In this document: one piece after another, positions 39,316 through 46,478 of the stretch
Numbering within the stretch: position 1 is the stretch's first letter
Layout: every line of letters starts with the position of its first letter
IMG/VR virus record: IMGVR_UViG_3300050821_001373
Coordinates: 1 to 64,000 of that record
Origin: a virus
DNA length: 64,000 nucleotides
Reading direction: 5' to 3' (one strand)
The notes under the pieces: generated by a model
The model's database searches: none
Told to the model about the DNA's origin: nothing
Seen by the model: only the letters and a program-made list of their open reading frames with translations
Translations under genes and position numbers: made by a program

Positions 39316-39344
39316 TGAGGTCATCCCAACTAATGGAGGCTCAC

Positions 39345-39368
39345 ATGAAGCTCGCGACCGCTCTGTAA
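39345..39368 (+). CDS. Seven-codon ORF after leader element 1
   Basis: ATG with GGAGG 8 bases upstream encodes MKLATAL. It could be a leader peptide or the remains of a longer gene; the following 39369-39420 is non-coding. Confidence 0.3.
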   Translation: MKLATAL

Positions 39369-39426
39369 TCATACCACGTCGGCGATCAAATCAGCGGCGT
39401 TTGTGGGTATCGCCTGAAAAACCCTC

Positions 39427-39477
39427 GCCCGGCTCCGAATGGATACCGGGCTTGAGGACGTAGAGGGATAGACCCTC
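39427..39477 (+). ncRNA. Leader element 2 (same family)
   Basis: GCCCGG/CCGGGC stem (39427-39432/39446-39451), then the identical GACGTAGAGGG (39457-39467), whose GAGGG pairs with CCCTC at 39473-39477. The start codon of the next gene follows 13 bases later. Confidence 0.55.
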
Positions 39478-39490
39478 GGGAGGAATTGAG

Positions 39491-39700
39491 ATGACGTATT
39501 ATTCATATGGTTTCGTACTATCGAAGATCGAGTATATGCGTCGAACTGGATTGATCACCAAGAAAGACGGCGGATACGGCCGCAATGGTGGGGCTTGCCC
39601 GGATTGGCTGGTGACTGAGCAAAAGGAGGAAGCCAAGCGCCAAGCTAATCGCGTGGTTCGTCGCATGGTAACGTCCAACATCCCGCATATTGCGGGCTGA
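39491..39700 (+). CDS. Small basic protein after leader element 2
   Basis: 69 residues with GGGAGG upstream: MTYYSYGFVLSKIEYMRRTG, then a Gly/Arg-rich middle and KQANRVVRRMVTSNIPHIAG. Its last codons contain a CCCGCA/TGCGGG hairpin. Function unknown. Confidence 0.55.
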   Translation: MTYYSYGFVLSKIEYMRRTGLITKKDGGYGRNGGACPDWLVTEQKEEAKRQANRVVRRMVTSNIPHIAG

Positions 39701-39704
39701 GCCA

Positions 39705-39744
39705 TGGCCGGGTGACAAAAGCCCGGCCACCTCACGGTGTAGAG
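39705..39744 (+). ncRNA. Leader element 3 (same family)
   Basis: TGGCCGGG (39705-39712) pairs with CCCGGCCA (39722-39729), followed by GTAGAG (39739-39744), 23 bases before the next ATG. A third copy of the hairpin-plus-GTAGAG layout. Confidence 0.5.
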
Positions 39745-39767
39745 AGACAACTAATCGGGGGAATGCA

Positions 39768-39998
39768 ATGACCTGCAGATGCTCCAAGACCAACGACATC
39801 TCCAGCCCGGTCGAGATTTTCGAAACGCTTGACCAGATGCTTCGGGACGACAACCGCCGCCCGGTCGCGGAGATGCTTCCGGTCGAGCAGCATGCGGCGA
39901 TTGCGTTCGCCATGGGTGCGCTGATCGTCGCGTTCCCTGCGGCCCTTGCTCACAAGCGAGCTGCCGAGCTGGGCCTGATCCATGAGGATGTGGCGTGA
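39768..39998 (+). CDS. Small helical protein before the HNH gene
   Basis: 76 residues: MTCRCSKTNDISSPVEIFET, then LDQMLRDDNRRPVAEMLPVE and a hydrophobic AIAFAMGALIVAFPAALAHK. Four-base overlap with the HNH GTG. Confidence 0.55.
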   Translation: MTCRCSKTNDISSPVEIFETLDQMLRDDNRRPVAEMLPVEQHAAIAFAMGALIVAFPAALAHKRAAELGLIHEDVA

Positions 39999-40384
39999 GA
40001 CCCAGGCTCCACGATGACAAGTATCTTGCCTTCCTGCGCACCAAGCCGTGCTGCGTTTGCCAGAACGGGCGGGTGGAAGGCATCGAGGCTGCCCACATCA
40101 GGATCGGGTTCGGCGCGCTCGGCAAGAAGCCGGATGACCGATTTGCAACGCCGCTGTGCAGCTACCATCACCGGCTGCAGCACAGCATGAACGAGGCGCG
40201 GTTCTGGCAGGATTACGGGCTGGATCCGTGCGAGATCGCAGATCGCCTTTACGCCGAATACGGCGGCACCGGCGGCAAGCCGCGCCAGAAGCGCAAGGCG
40301 GTGAAGCCGCGCAAGCCGAAGCATTTGAGGCAGAAGATCCGCAGCCGCGGATTTCCGAAGAAGGAGCAACTATGCAGGCAGTGA
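39995..40384 (+). CDS. HNH-family endonuclease-like protein
   Basis: 129 residues from GTG. KPCCVCQNGRVEGIEAAHIR, then DDRFATPLCSYHHRLQHS give the Cys/His metal site (CxxC...AHI...CxxHH) of the HNH/Ref-like group. A Lys/Arg-rich C-terminus (about 90-129) suggests DNA binding. Possible roles are packaging nicking or recombination next to RecT. Confidence 0.75.
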   Translation: MRPRLHDDKYLAFLRTKPCCVCQNGRVEGIEAAHIRIGFGALGKKPDDRFATPLCSYHHRLQHSMNEARFWQDYGLDPCEIADRLYAEYGGTGGKPRQKRKAVKPRKPKHLRQKIRSRGFPKKEQLCRQ

Positions 40385-40584
40385 AGCGCAGCAGCAATAT
40401 TTCCCACGTCGGCTATGAGGGGACGACGCTGACGATCCAATTTAAGAACGGATCGAAGTGGTCATATGCCGACGTTCCGGAGCACATTCATCGGGACCTG
40501 ATGGCCTCCGACTCGGTCGGCGGGTACTTCGGCTCGCACGTCAAGAACAAGTTCAAGGGGACGAAGCATGAGGAGGGAAGGTGA
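40372..40584 (+). CDS. KTSC-domain protein
   Basis: 70 residues from ATG 40372-40374. VKRSSNISHVGYEGTTLTIQ, then FKNGSKWSYADVPEHIHRDL and ASDSVGGYFGSHVKN match the KTSC domain, a small beta domain common in phages and often beside recombination genes. Function not established. It overlaps the HNH gene by 13 bases. Confidence 0.8.
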   Translation: MQAVKRSSNISHVGYEGTTLTIQFKNGSKWSYADVPEHIHRDLMASDSVGGYFGSHVKNKFKGTKHEEGR

Positions 40585-41036
40585 CCGCGAAAGACTGGCT
40601 TGATCATGTGGCTGCTGCATGGGATCGCGACGAATGCCTCGCGTTCCCCTACAGCATCGGAAGCCATGGGTATGGCCAGTTTTCGGCTAAACGCCTTTCA
40701 AAGCAGCCTTTGTTGGCTCACCGCTATATTTGCAAAAAAGCGCATGGAAGCCCGCCAGAAGGTGAGTTCATGGCTGCCGCGCATTCGTGCGGAAATAGGA
40801 TTTGCGTCAATCCGCGACATCTCCGATGGGCCACTTACGCCGAAAACGAAGATGATAAGCGCGAACACGGCAGAATGCAGATAGGCGAGCGCCACGCCAT
40901 GGCGAAGTTGTCGAGATCAGATGTGATCTCGATCAGAGGAACGACGGGCCTCAACAAGGATATTGCCACGCAATTCGGCGTGACGAAGTCAACGATCGGG
41001 GACATCAAAAGGAGACGATCATGGAAGCACATTTGA
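40581..41036 (+). CDS. HNH endonuclease with C-terminal HTH
   Basis: 151 residues from GTG. GHPEGEF-type core is replaced here by SPPEGEFMAAAHSCGNRICV and NPRHLRWATYAENEDDKREH, the HNH motif. The C-terminus (DVISIRGTTGLNKDIATQFG then VTKSTIGDIKRRRSW) is a NUMOD/HTH-type DNA-binding tail, as in homing endonucleases. It may be a selfish insertion between KTSC and RecT-region genes. Confidence 0.8.
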   Translation: MTAKDWLDHVAAAWDRDECLAFPYSIGSHGYGQFSAKRLSKQPLLAHRYICKKAHGSPPEGEFMAAAHSCGNRICVNPRHLRWATYAENEDDKREHGRMQIGERHAMAKLSRSDVISIRGTTGLNKDIATQFGVTKSTIGDIKRRRSWKHI

Positions 41037-42076
41037 CACCGAGCTATGACCGATGGCGTCAACGTCTGGCGGGAGAGAAGGTGGTCACCTACACCGAGCC
41101 CGACGCTCAAGACCTGGGCTTCTACCGCCTCCCGATCAAGGAGCGGAAGAAGAACGCGGCCGGCGAGAACAATGGCCAGTGGAAGACGATCGGGTTCAAG
41201 CCGGTGGCACTGTATATTGCGGGCGAGAATTTGGCTTGCCAGATCGGCAATCTTGGCATCGACGACGATCAACGCAACGATGCCTGGACGTCGTTCGTTC
41301 GGCACCCGATTACGGAGGAGGTCTGGCGGGCGGTCGCCGAGCGCGGCGAACCTTGGCCGGACTTCGCCGCGCCTGACGCTGCTGCTGCAAAGGCGATTGT
41401 TGAGGGGCGGTTCACAGAGATGGAGCCGCTGGGAGATTCCAAGTCTCCAGCCCCGCCGCATCTCGACATCAAGGCACGGCTGGTCGCGCTCAAGGCCAGT
41501 GTCTCGGCGTTCGCCAAGATCGAGAGCGACGAGCAGTCCTCGGCGGCGCGCGGGCTGCAGGCGCAGTTCCTAGAGCTGAAGGGCGAGGCGGCCGGACACT
41601 ACGAGCAGGCAAGCCGGCCCTTGCTCGAGCAGCAGAAGAAGCTGCGCGAGATCTGGTTCCCGCTCCGGGATGAGGCGGACGAGGCCAAGACCGCGCTCGG
41701 CACCGCCATGGGGCTGTGGGAGGATGAGAAGCGGGCAGCGGCCAAGCGCGCATCGGACGAAGCCGCCAAGAGGGCGATCGAGCACGAGGCCGCAAAAGTG
41801 GCTGCAGAGGCAGCCAACAAGCCGCCGCCGCCTCCGCCAGAGGTGGAGAGGCCGAACATGCCAATGCCGTCGTCCCAGATCAAGGCACCTGGTGCGCGAG
41901 CGGCGAAGGTGAAGCTGCAGCGGATCGTCACCGAGATCGACGTCGAGAAGGCGTTCGCCCAGTTCAAGGCGGCGCCGGAGGTCCGCGAGGTGCTGATGGC
42001 CCTGGCGCAGCGGGCGATCACCGCTGGCCTTCCGGTCGATGGGGCGACCATTCAGGAGAGGAGCAAGGTGTCGTGA
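41021..42076 (+). CDS. RecT-region coiled-coil protein
   Basis: 351 residues with AAGGAG upstream. The N-terminal 110 residues form an alpha/beta region (LPIKERKKNAAGENNGQWKT, FKPVALYIAGENLACQIGNL). About 190-270 is a long coiled coil (LLEQQKKLREIWFPLRDEAD, EKRAAAKRASDEAAKRAIEH), with a basic tail. Similar proteins accompany RecT in phages, but a partner role is only inferred. It overlaps the HNH gene by 16 bases. Confidence 0.6.
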   Translation: MEAHLTPSYDRWRQRLAGEKVVTYTEPDAQDLGFYRLPIKERKKNAAGENNGQWKTIGFKPVALYIAGENLACQIGNLGIDDDQRNDAWTSFVRHPITEEVWRAVAERGEPWPDFAAPDAAAAKAIVEGRFTEMEPLGDSKSPAPPHLDIKARLVALKASVSAFAKIESDEQSSAARGLQAQFLELKGEAAGHYEQASRPLLEQQKKLREIWFPLRDEADEAKTALGTAMGLWEDEKRAAAKRASDEAAKRAIEHEAAKVAAEAANKPPPPPPEVERPNMPMPSSQIKAPGARAAKVKLQRIVTEIDVEKAFAQFKAAPEVREVLMALAQRAITAGLPVDGATIQERSKVS

Positions 42077-42279
42077 TTACCGAAAGCGAAGCAAAAATGA
42101 AAGTTTGCCCAAAAATGACGTATTGCGTCAATGAGGCCAACGTCACGCAAGACGGTCACAGCGCGATTTATTATCAAGCTAATTGCCACGGATCTGCCTG
42201 CATGGCGTGGCGCTGGGCCAATGCACTGAGCCGTTCTAATGGCGGCTACTGCGGAGCATTTGGTGAGCCGTCAAATTGA
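42073..42279 (+). CDS. Small Cys-rich protein before RecT
   Basis: 68 residues from GTG overlapping the previous stop, with AGGAG upstream. KVCPKMTYC and YYQANCHGSACMAWRWANA give a metal-binding cysteine pattern (CxxxxxC...CxxxxC). Confidence 0.55.
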   Translation: MITESEAKMKVCPKMTYCVNEANVTQDGHSAIYYQANCHGSACMAWRWANALSRSNGGYCGAFGEPSN

Positions 42280-42340
42280 TCCGTTGACACAAGCCCCGCC
42301 GGTCGCCGATAGTGGCGGCCGGACATTGGAGGGACGACCA

Positions 42341-43462
42341 GTGAACCAGATTGTGGCCCGACCGTCGAAGGTCGAGGAATATCGTATTCAGGTGCTGCCA
42401 CCTGAGAAGGCTGCCGACCTTTGGCGGTCAATGCCGAAGCACATCACGCCGGCGCTGTTCGAGCGCAACCTGATGAACGCGTTGATGGCGAATCCGACGC
42501 TGATGGATTTCGATCCTCGGCTGGTCTACCGCGAGGTGGTGAAGGCGGCGGCCCTCGGTATGCTGCTCGACCCGCTCCTCGGTGAGGCCTATATCGTCAC
42601 GGCCTACAATTATAAGACCCGTAAGACCGAGCCGCAATTGCGAATCGGCTACAAGGGCATGAACAAGCTGGCGCGGCAGACCGGCCATGTTGCCAGCATC
42701 TACGCACACGAGGTGCATGCGCTTGATGATGTCGAGTGCGATCTCGGCTTCCCGAAGGTGTTCCACCACAAGCCGAAGCTGTTCGTCGATCGCGGACCGG
42801 TCGTTGGGTATGTAGCGCTGATCACCTTCAAGGATGGCACGTTCGATTTCGAGCCGATGTCGGTGGAACAGTGCCAATCAATCCGCGACCGATCCGACGC
42901 ATGGAAGGCCTTCAAGGAAGGCAAGATTAAGTCCACGCCATGGTCGACCGACGAGGTCGAAATGTCGAAAAAGACCGCTCTCCGCCGGCTCATGAAGCGT
43001 CAGGAGCAGTCGCCAGAACTGGCGCGCGCCAACCGGATCGAGGACGAGGCTGAAGGGTTTGAGGATCGCGTCGATCCGATGGCTGCACCGTTGCGCGTCC
43101 CGTCGCCCTCTGAGGTCGAGCAGATCGAAGATCACGGCTCCGACAAATACCGCCCGGGCGACGAGGTCCAGGTGCAGGGCACGGTGCCGTCGGCGCCGCA
43201 GGACGATCCGATCACCTCGGGGCCGATCCAGACCGCGGCCGGTCCGAAGCGCGAAGGCCCCTCGATGGAGGGCAAGGGCTACGATGACCGCTTCACCTGG
43301 GCGCTCGACAAGATCAAGCACGGCGATGACGGCGGCTGGCTGGAGACGTTCTGGAACACCCAGATCGAGCCGGACGTCAAGGAATGGATGCCGCCAGACT
43401 ATCAGGAGCTTGCCAAGGCCTACGGCGCTCGGCTGGAAGAACTCAACTCGGACGGGAGCTGA
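42341..43462 (+). CDS. recT: RecT-family single-strand annealing recombinase
   Basis: 373 residues from GTG 42341-42343, chosen for GGAGG 8 bases upstream over an earlier in-frame ATG at 42239. The conserved RecT core is clear: ALFERNLMNALMANPTLMDF, VVKAAALGMLLDPLLGEAYI, PQLRIGYKGMNKLARQTGHV, VVGYVALITFKDGTFDFEPM, STDEVEMSKKTALRRLMKRQ. The last 120 residues are an acidic, Pro-rich linker plus a helical end. It anneals single strands for phage replication and recombination. A RecE-type exonuclease partner is not visible. Confidence 0.9.
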   Translation: MNQIVARPSKVEEYRIQVLPPEKAADLWRSMPKHITPALFERNLMNALMANPTLMDFDPRLVYREVVKAAALGMLLDPLLGEAYIVTAYNYKTRKTEPQLRIGYKGMNKLARQTGHVASIYAHEVHALDDVECDLGFPKVFHHKPKLFVDRGPVVGYVALITFKDGTFDFEPMSVEQCQSIRDRSDAWKAFKEGKIKSTPWSTDEVEMSKKTALRRLMKRQEQSPELARANRIEDEAEGFEDRVDPMAAPLRVPSPSEVEQIEDHGSDKYRPGDEVQVQGTVPSAPQDDPITSGPIQTAAGPKREGPSMEGKGYDDRFTWALDKIKHGDDGGWLETFWNTQIEPDVKEWMPPDYQELAKAYGARLEELNSDGS

Positions 43463-43465
43463 ACC

Positions 43466-43525
43466 ATGCTCCGAGTTGCCTGCGTCGTGGTGGTGTCTGC
43501 GGTTCTTGCCGCAAGCATCACCTAG
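43466..43525 (+). CDS. 19-codon hydrophobic ORF ending in TAG
   Basis: MLRVACVVVVSAVLAASIT then TAG. Without the TAG the frame would continue LAAPLVVHLMEVYGG to TGA 43571-43573, making a single membrane peptide, so this may be a nonsense-interrupted gene. Confidence 0.35.
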   Translation: MLRVACVVVVSAVLAASIT

Positions 43526-43562
43526 TTGGCCGCCCCGCTCGTCGTGCATCTGATGGAGGTCT

Positions 43563-43886
43563 ATGGTGGTTGAGAGGTATAATCCCAAACGGCTTCGTTC
43601 TGAAGCGCAGCATATGATATCGTGCTTGCGCGAAAGGCAGGACGATAAGCTATGCTTGGATGCGGCAGAAGAAATGGACCGCATGCGGACCGAACTCTTC
43701 AACCTCAGCAATCGCATTCGGAATCAGCGAGCAAGCCTGCGCGAGAACTGGCAGATTATCGAGATGCGTGCGCAATATCGCCGGGCATGGTACCCCTCGC
43801 CATTGCTTACCTCGATTCTCAATAAAAGCCGACATGAGCGCAGAACGTCGTTCTGGCGACGTATCTTCGGGTCGGTCGGATGGTAG
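43563..43886 (+). CDS. Small charged helical protein
   Basis: 107 residues with GGAGG just upstream (a GTG three bases on is an alternative start). QHMISCLRERQDDKLCLDAA then MDRMRTELFNLSNRIRNQRA, and a basic RHERRTSFWRRIFGSVGW end. Function unknown. Confidence 0.55.
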   Translation: MVVERYNPKRLRSEAQHMISCLRERQDDKLCLDAAEEMDRMRTELFNLSNRIRNQRASLRENWQIIEMRAQYRRAWYPSPLLTSILNKSRHERRTSFWRRIFGSVGW

Positions 43887-44350
43887 AAATCATACTCAAA
43901 AAGCGCAAGGCGCTGGCTGGCGAGGTCGGCCTGTTCCTCGACGCGGCCGGGATTTTCGATGAGGAATGGAGCAGCCTGCCCCATGACGTGGATATCAAGG
44001 CGGAGTGCACGGTCCCAGGAAATCTCCGGTTCCTCAAGTTCTTCTGGGCTCTCGTCGGTAAAGTGGTTGAGAATACGCCGGAAAACCGTTTCCTCGACAA
44101 GGAAGACATGAAGCGCGAACTTCTATTGCGCGCGAGGCACTTCAAGATCATGGAGACTGGCGAGTTGCGTGCCATGTCGATCGCCGGGCTATCTGCCGAC
44201 ACATGGATTCGCCTGCTGCGCCGCTGTACCCACGTCGTGATCACGCATTACCTGCCGGGGATGGAAGAAGGCGTGCTCAAAGCCGAAATTTGCACTATGC
44301 TGGGGATGGACGTGTTCGCGCCGCAACCGAAATCGAAGGCAACCCAATGA
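43880..44350 (+). CDS. Conserved-type phage protein (DUF1367-like)
   Basis: 156 residues. NLRFLKFFWALVGKVVENTP, then LLRARHFKIMETGELRAMSI and LSADTWIRLLRRCTHVVITH resemble DUF1367-type phage proteins that sit among recombination genes. No enzymatic site is evident. Overlaps its neighbour by 7 bases. Confidence 0.5.
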   Translation: MVEIILKKRKALAGEVGLFLDAAGIFDEEWSSLPHDVDIKAECTVPGNLRFLKFFWALVGKVVENTPENRFLDKEDMKRELLLRARHFKIMETGELRAMSIAGLSADTWIRLLRRCTHVVITHYLPGMEEGVLKAEICTMLGMDVFAPQPKSKATQ

Positions 44351-44457
44351 CCACCGTGCTCGTGCTCCTCGCGATCTCAGCATTTTGTCTCGTGGCCTAC
44401 GTGCTTGCAGAGAGCAGGGTGGGGAGTGGCGGGGGATACAAGGGAGGGAAGAGATGA
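44347..44457 (+). CDS. Tiny membrane peptide
   Basis: 36 residues: TTVLVLLAISAFCLVAYVLA then a Gly-rich basic tail. ATGA overlaps on both sides. Confidence 0.5.
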   Translation: MTTVLVLLAISAFCLVAYVLAESRVGSGGGYKGGKR

Positions 44458-44723
44458 GCGAACAGATATTTTACGGTTGGTATGATGACGCGTCACAGCA
44501 GCTTGACAAGCCGACTTATGATCCACCGCATGATGCGCCTTGTCCGTTCTGCGGTATCAAGATCAAGCCGGGTGACGTACGCACGCACAGCCTGATGTAT
44601 GCAGAGGGATACGCTAAGCGCAGCTATTTCTATCGAACACACCGCACTTGCGCAGAAGCTGATCAGACCGGTGTCGGCATGGACGATTTCATTTTCGGAA
44701 TGATCAGGCACAACGGAGATTGA
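44454..44723 (+). CDS. Small zinc-binding protein
   Basis: 89 residues with a very strong ribosome site (GGAGGG). DAPCPFCGIKIKPGDVRTHS and a later HRTCAEAD give a CxxC...H...C metal site. Confidence 0.6.
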   Translation: MSEQIFYGWYDDASQQLDKPTYDPPHDAPCPFCGIKIKPGDVRTHSLMYAEGYAKRSYFYRTHRTCAEADQTGVGMDDFIFGMIRHNGD

Positions 44724-44726
44724 ACC

Positions 44727-44942
44727 ATGATCGACCTCCCCACCCTCATCACCAAGCTCCGCCAGCGAAGGTGCCTACATTGGTTCGATGCGCCCTACAC
44801 GACAACGTATGACATCAGCTACGGTGCGATCATTTGTTGCGAGCAAAAGCAGATGGAAGTCACAAATGAGCATCGTATTTGTTCGAAGTGTCAATATCAC
44901 GACACGCGGCGAGTGAGCAGCGTCGATAAGGGATGGTCATGA
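44727..44942 (+). CDS. Small Cys-rich protein with LITKLR start
   Basis: 71 residues: MIDLPTLITKLRQRRCLHWF, then AIICCEQKQME and HRICSKCQYHD. The first 12 residues recur in the next two genes (44939, 45348). Many phage accessory proteins begin with a related helix. Confidence 0.55.
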   Translation: MIDLPTLITKLRQRRCLHWFDAPYTTTYDISYGAIICCEQKQMEVTNEHRICSKCQYHDTRRVSSVDKGWS

Positions 44943-44986
44943 TCAACATCGCAGAACTCATCACCAAGCTCCGCACAGAGGAATAA
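44939..44986 (+). CDS. Truncated copy: 15-codon MINIAELITKLRTEE
   Basis: ATG overlaps the previous stop. It shares 18 bases (44957-44974) with the preceding gene start (44746-44763) and AAGCTCCGCACAG with the gene at 45348, then stops at TAA. It looks like the decapitated start of a third family member. Confidence 0.45.
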   Translation: MINIAELITKLRTEE

Positions 44987-44991
44987 ACGAG

Positions 44992-45351
44992 ATGAGCGAA
45001 GAAGTGACACTAGCGAATTGTCCGATCGGACTATTCCTTTCTGAGGGCGGAGAGCTCTGCCTCAAGACCGAGTACGGCAACAACGATGGCCGTATCGACG
45101 CCTATATCGTCTCGTCTGGCGAGTTTTTCTGGGGCGCTGCGCCTCAGACGATAGTAAGCCAGCGCGCGCAGATGGTCACACCGGTTGAGAATGTGGCGCT
45201 ACGGAAGCGGCCGGTCGCATTTCGGTTTCCTGATTTCGCAGATCGGTGGGTTATTCTGCAGGATGAGGAGGCCGCTCAAATAGAGGCTGACCGGCGCGGT
45301 GTTAACTATGAGGGGCTGTACGTCCGTGATTTGCCGGGAGCAGGTGCATGA
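44992..45351 (+). CDS. Hypothetical protein
   Basis: 119 residues. LANCPIGLFLSEGGELCLKT and DAYIVSSGEFFWGAAPQTIV suggest a small alpha/beta domain seen in several phage accessory genes. Function unknown. Confidence 0.6.
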   Translation: MSEEVTLANCPIGLFLSEGGELCLKTEYGNNDGRIDAYIVSSGEFFWGAAPQTIVSQRAQMVTPVENVALRKRPVAFRFPDFADRWVILQDEEAAQIEADRRGVNYEGLYVRDLPGAGA

Positions 45352-45866
45352 CCTTGGATATATCAGCACTGCTTCATAAGCTCCGCACAGCCCCACAGCG
45401 CCAAGGCACGTTCGGCCGCGGCGATCCCAAGCCTCTCGACGAATACCGGGTGGTGCTGACCGCGGAGGAGCGGGACTGGCTGGCGGGCGTTGCCGAGGAG
45501 CATTGCACGTCGGCGGCAATCCGATCCAAGGCCGACGTGGTGGTCAATCTGGGGCGATCAGTAGAGGATTATCCCGTCAGGAGACAAATCATGAGAGATA
45601 CCAAACTTCCACCGGTGCCGTGGATTCGTGGCGAAGACAATAAAGTTGAGTTCCTGATCTGCGCGAATGGCAAAGGCAATCAAGAGGCGCATGCTCGCGC
45701 TAATTCTGCAGAGGTGGCGAACTTCATCGTAGACGCCTGTAACGCCTATGACAGGCTCGTAGCAGAGCTCGAGGAGTGGAAACAGGCCGCCTCCGTAGAG
45801 GCTGGACTGCGCCGTGAAGCTCATGCCGAGATCGACCGTCTCAAGCGAACATCGGGAGAGGGATGA
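45348..45866 (+). CDS. Hypothetical protein with LxxKLR start
   Basis: 172 residues. MTLDISALLHKLRTAPQRQG is the longest intact member of the KLR-start family. The middle (RDTKLPPVPWIRGEDNKVEF, AEVANFIVDACNAYDRLVAE) resembles small phage proteins that pair with a C-terminal coiled coil, here LEEWKQAASVEAGLRREAHA. Confidence 0.6.
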   Translation: MTLDISALLHKLRTAPQRQGTFGRGDPKPLDEYRVVLTAEERDWLAGVAEEHCTSAAIRSKADVVVNLGRSVEDYPVRRQIMRDTKLPPVPWIRGEDNKVEFLICANGKGNQEAHARANSAEVANFIVDACNAYDRLVAELEEWKQAASVEAGLRREAHAEIDRLKRTSGEG

Positions 45867-46015
45867 TGATGAGGGGTCTCCGATGGTATCTCACACTGCG
45901 GCCGGCCAGCGCGATTTTTATATCGAAGCTCATGACGATGCATAGCTACGAAAAGCAATTCGGTGCTGAGGAAATGCGTAGGGCGCGGGCATGGTGCAAG
46001 GAAGTATATCGATGA
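45863..46015 (+). CDS. Small basic protein
   Basis: 50 residues from ATG 45863-45865 (GAGAGG upstream; two further ATGs follow). GLRWYLTLRPASAIFISKLM and ARAWCKEVYR. Overlaps both neighbours. Confidence 0.45.
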   Translation: MMMRGLRWYLTLRPASAIFISKLMTMHSYEKQFGAEEMRRARAWCKEVYR

Positions 46016-46428
46016 TGGACGAGATGAAAGAGAAGATCGCGCGGGCGATCACCGGGCCCACCCAGTACGATGATCTAAAGCGGATGGGAAAGCACGCCAG
46101 TTGTCTGTTATCAGCCCAAGCCGCCCTCACCGCGATAGAGGCCGCTGGCTATGTCGTGGTGCCGAAAGAGCCGACAGAAGCGATGGTTGACGCTGGGCTG
46201 TCAGAAGATGGCGGCGGCCACGATGATCCATGCAATAGGTCAATCCAAGCCTCTGCTTACAAAGCCATGATCGAAGCAGCAAAGGCCCAGCCCGTTGGCT
46301 CACGCCAGATCGAACCTCATCTTGTCGGTGGCGGCATCAACCTCGACCACTACGCCACCCTCGCCGACTCTGCCGCCTCCTTCGATCCTGAGAAGCAGTT
46401 CGAGAAGGACAGGGAGGAGGGAAAATGA
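46012..46428 (+). CDS. Hypothetical protein, last sizeable rightward gene
   Basis: 138 residues from ATG 46012-46014 with AAGGA upstream. IARAITGPTQYDDLKRMGKH and YVVVPKEPTEAMVDAGLSED form a family I have seen in phage accessory regions (a 'VVVPKEPTEAM' motif). Function unknown. Confidence 0.6.
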   Translation: MMDEMKEKIARAITGPTQYDDLKRMGKHASCLLSAQAALTAIEAAGYVVVPKEPTEAMVDAGLSEDGGGHDDPCNRSIQASAYKAMIEAAKAQPVGSRQIEPHLVGGGINLDHYATLADSAASFDPEKQFEKDREEGK

Positions 46429-46478
46429 GCGCTACCATGCCGCTTAAGGATGCGTCGGCTCCGCCGGTTGCGTCGTGA
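46425..46478 (+). CDS. 17-codon ORF at the convergent junction
   Basis: ATG with GGAGG 3 bases upstream encodes MSATMPLKDASAPPVAS, and its end overlaps the 3' end of the minus-strand adhesin gene by 35 bases. Probably the remnant start of a gene cut by the junction. Confidence 0.35.
   Translation: MSATMPLKDASAPPVAS

Noticed and set aside
42239-42340. Upstream ATG for RecT
   Set aside because: No ribosome site and a non-family leader; the GTG at 42341 has GGAGG at good spacing.
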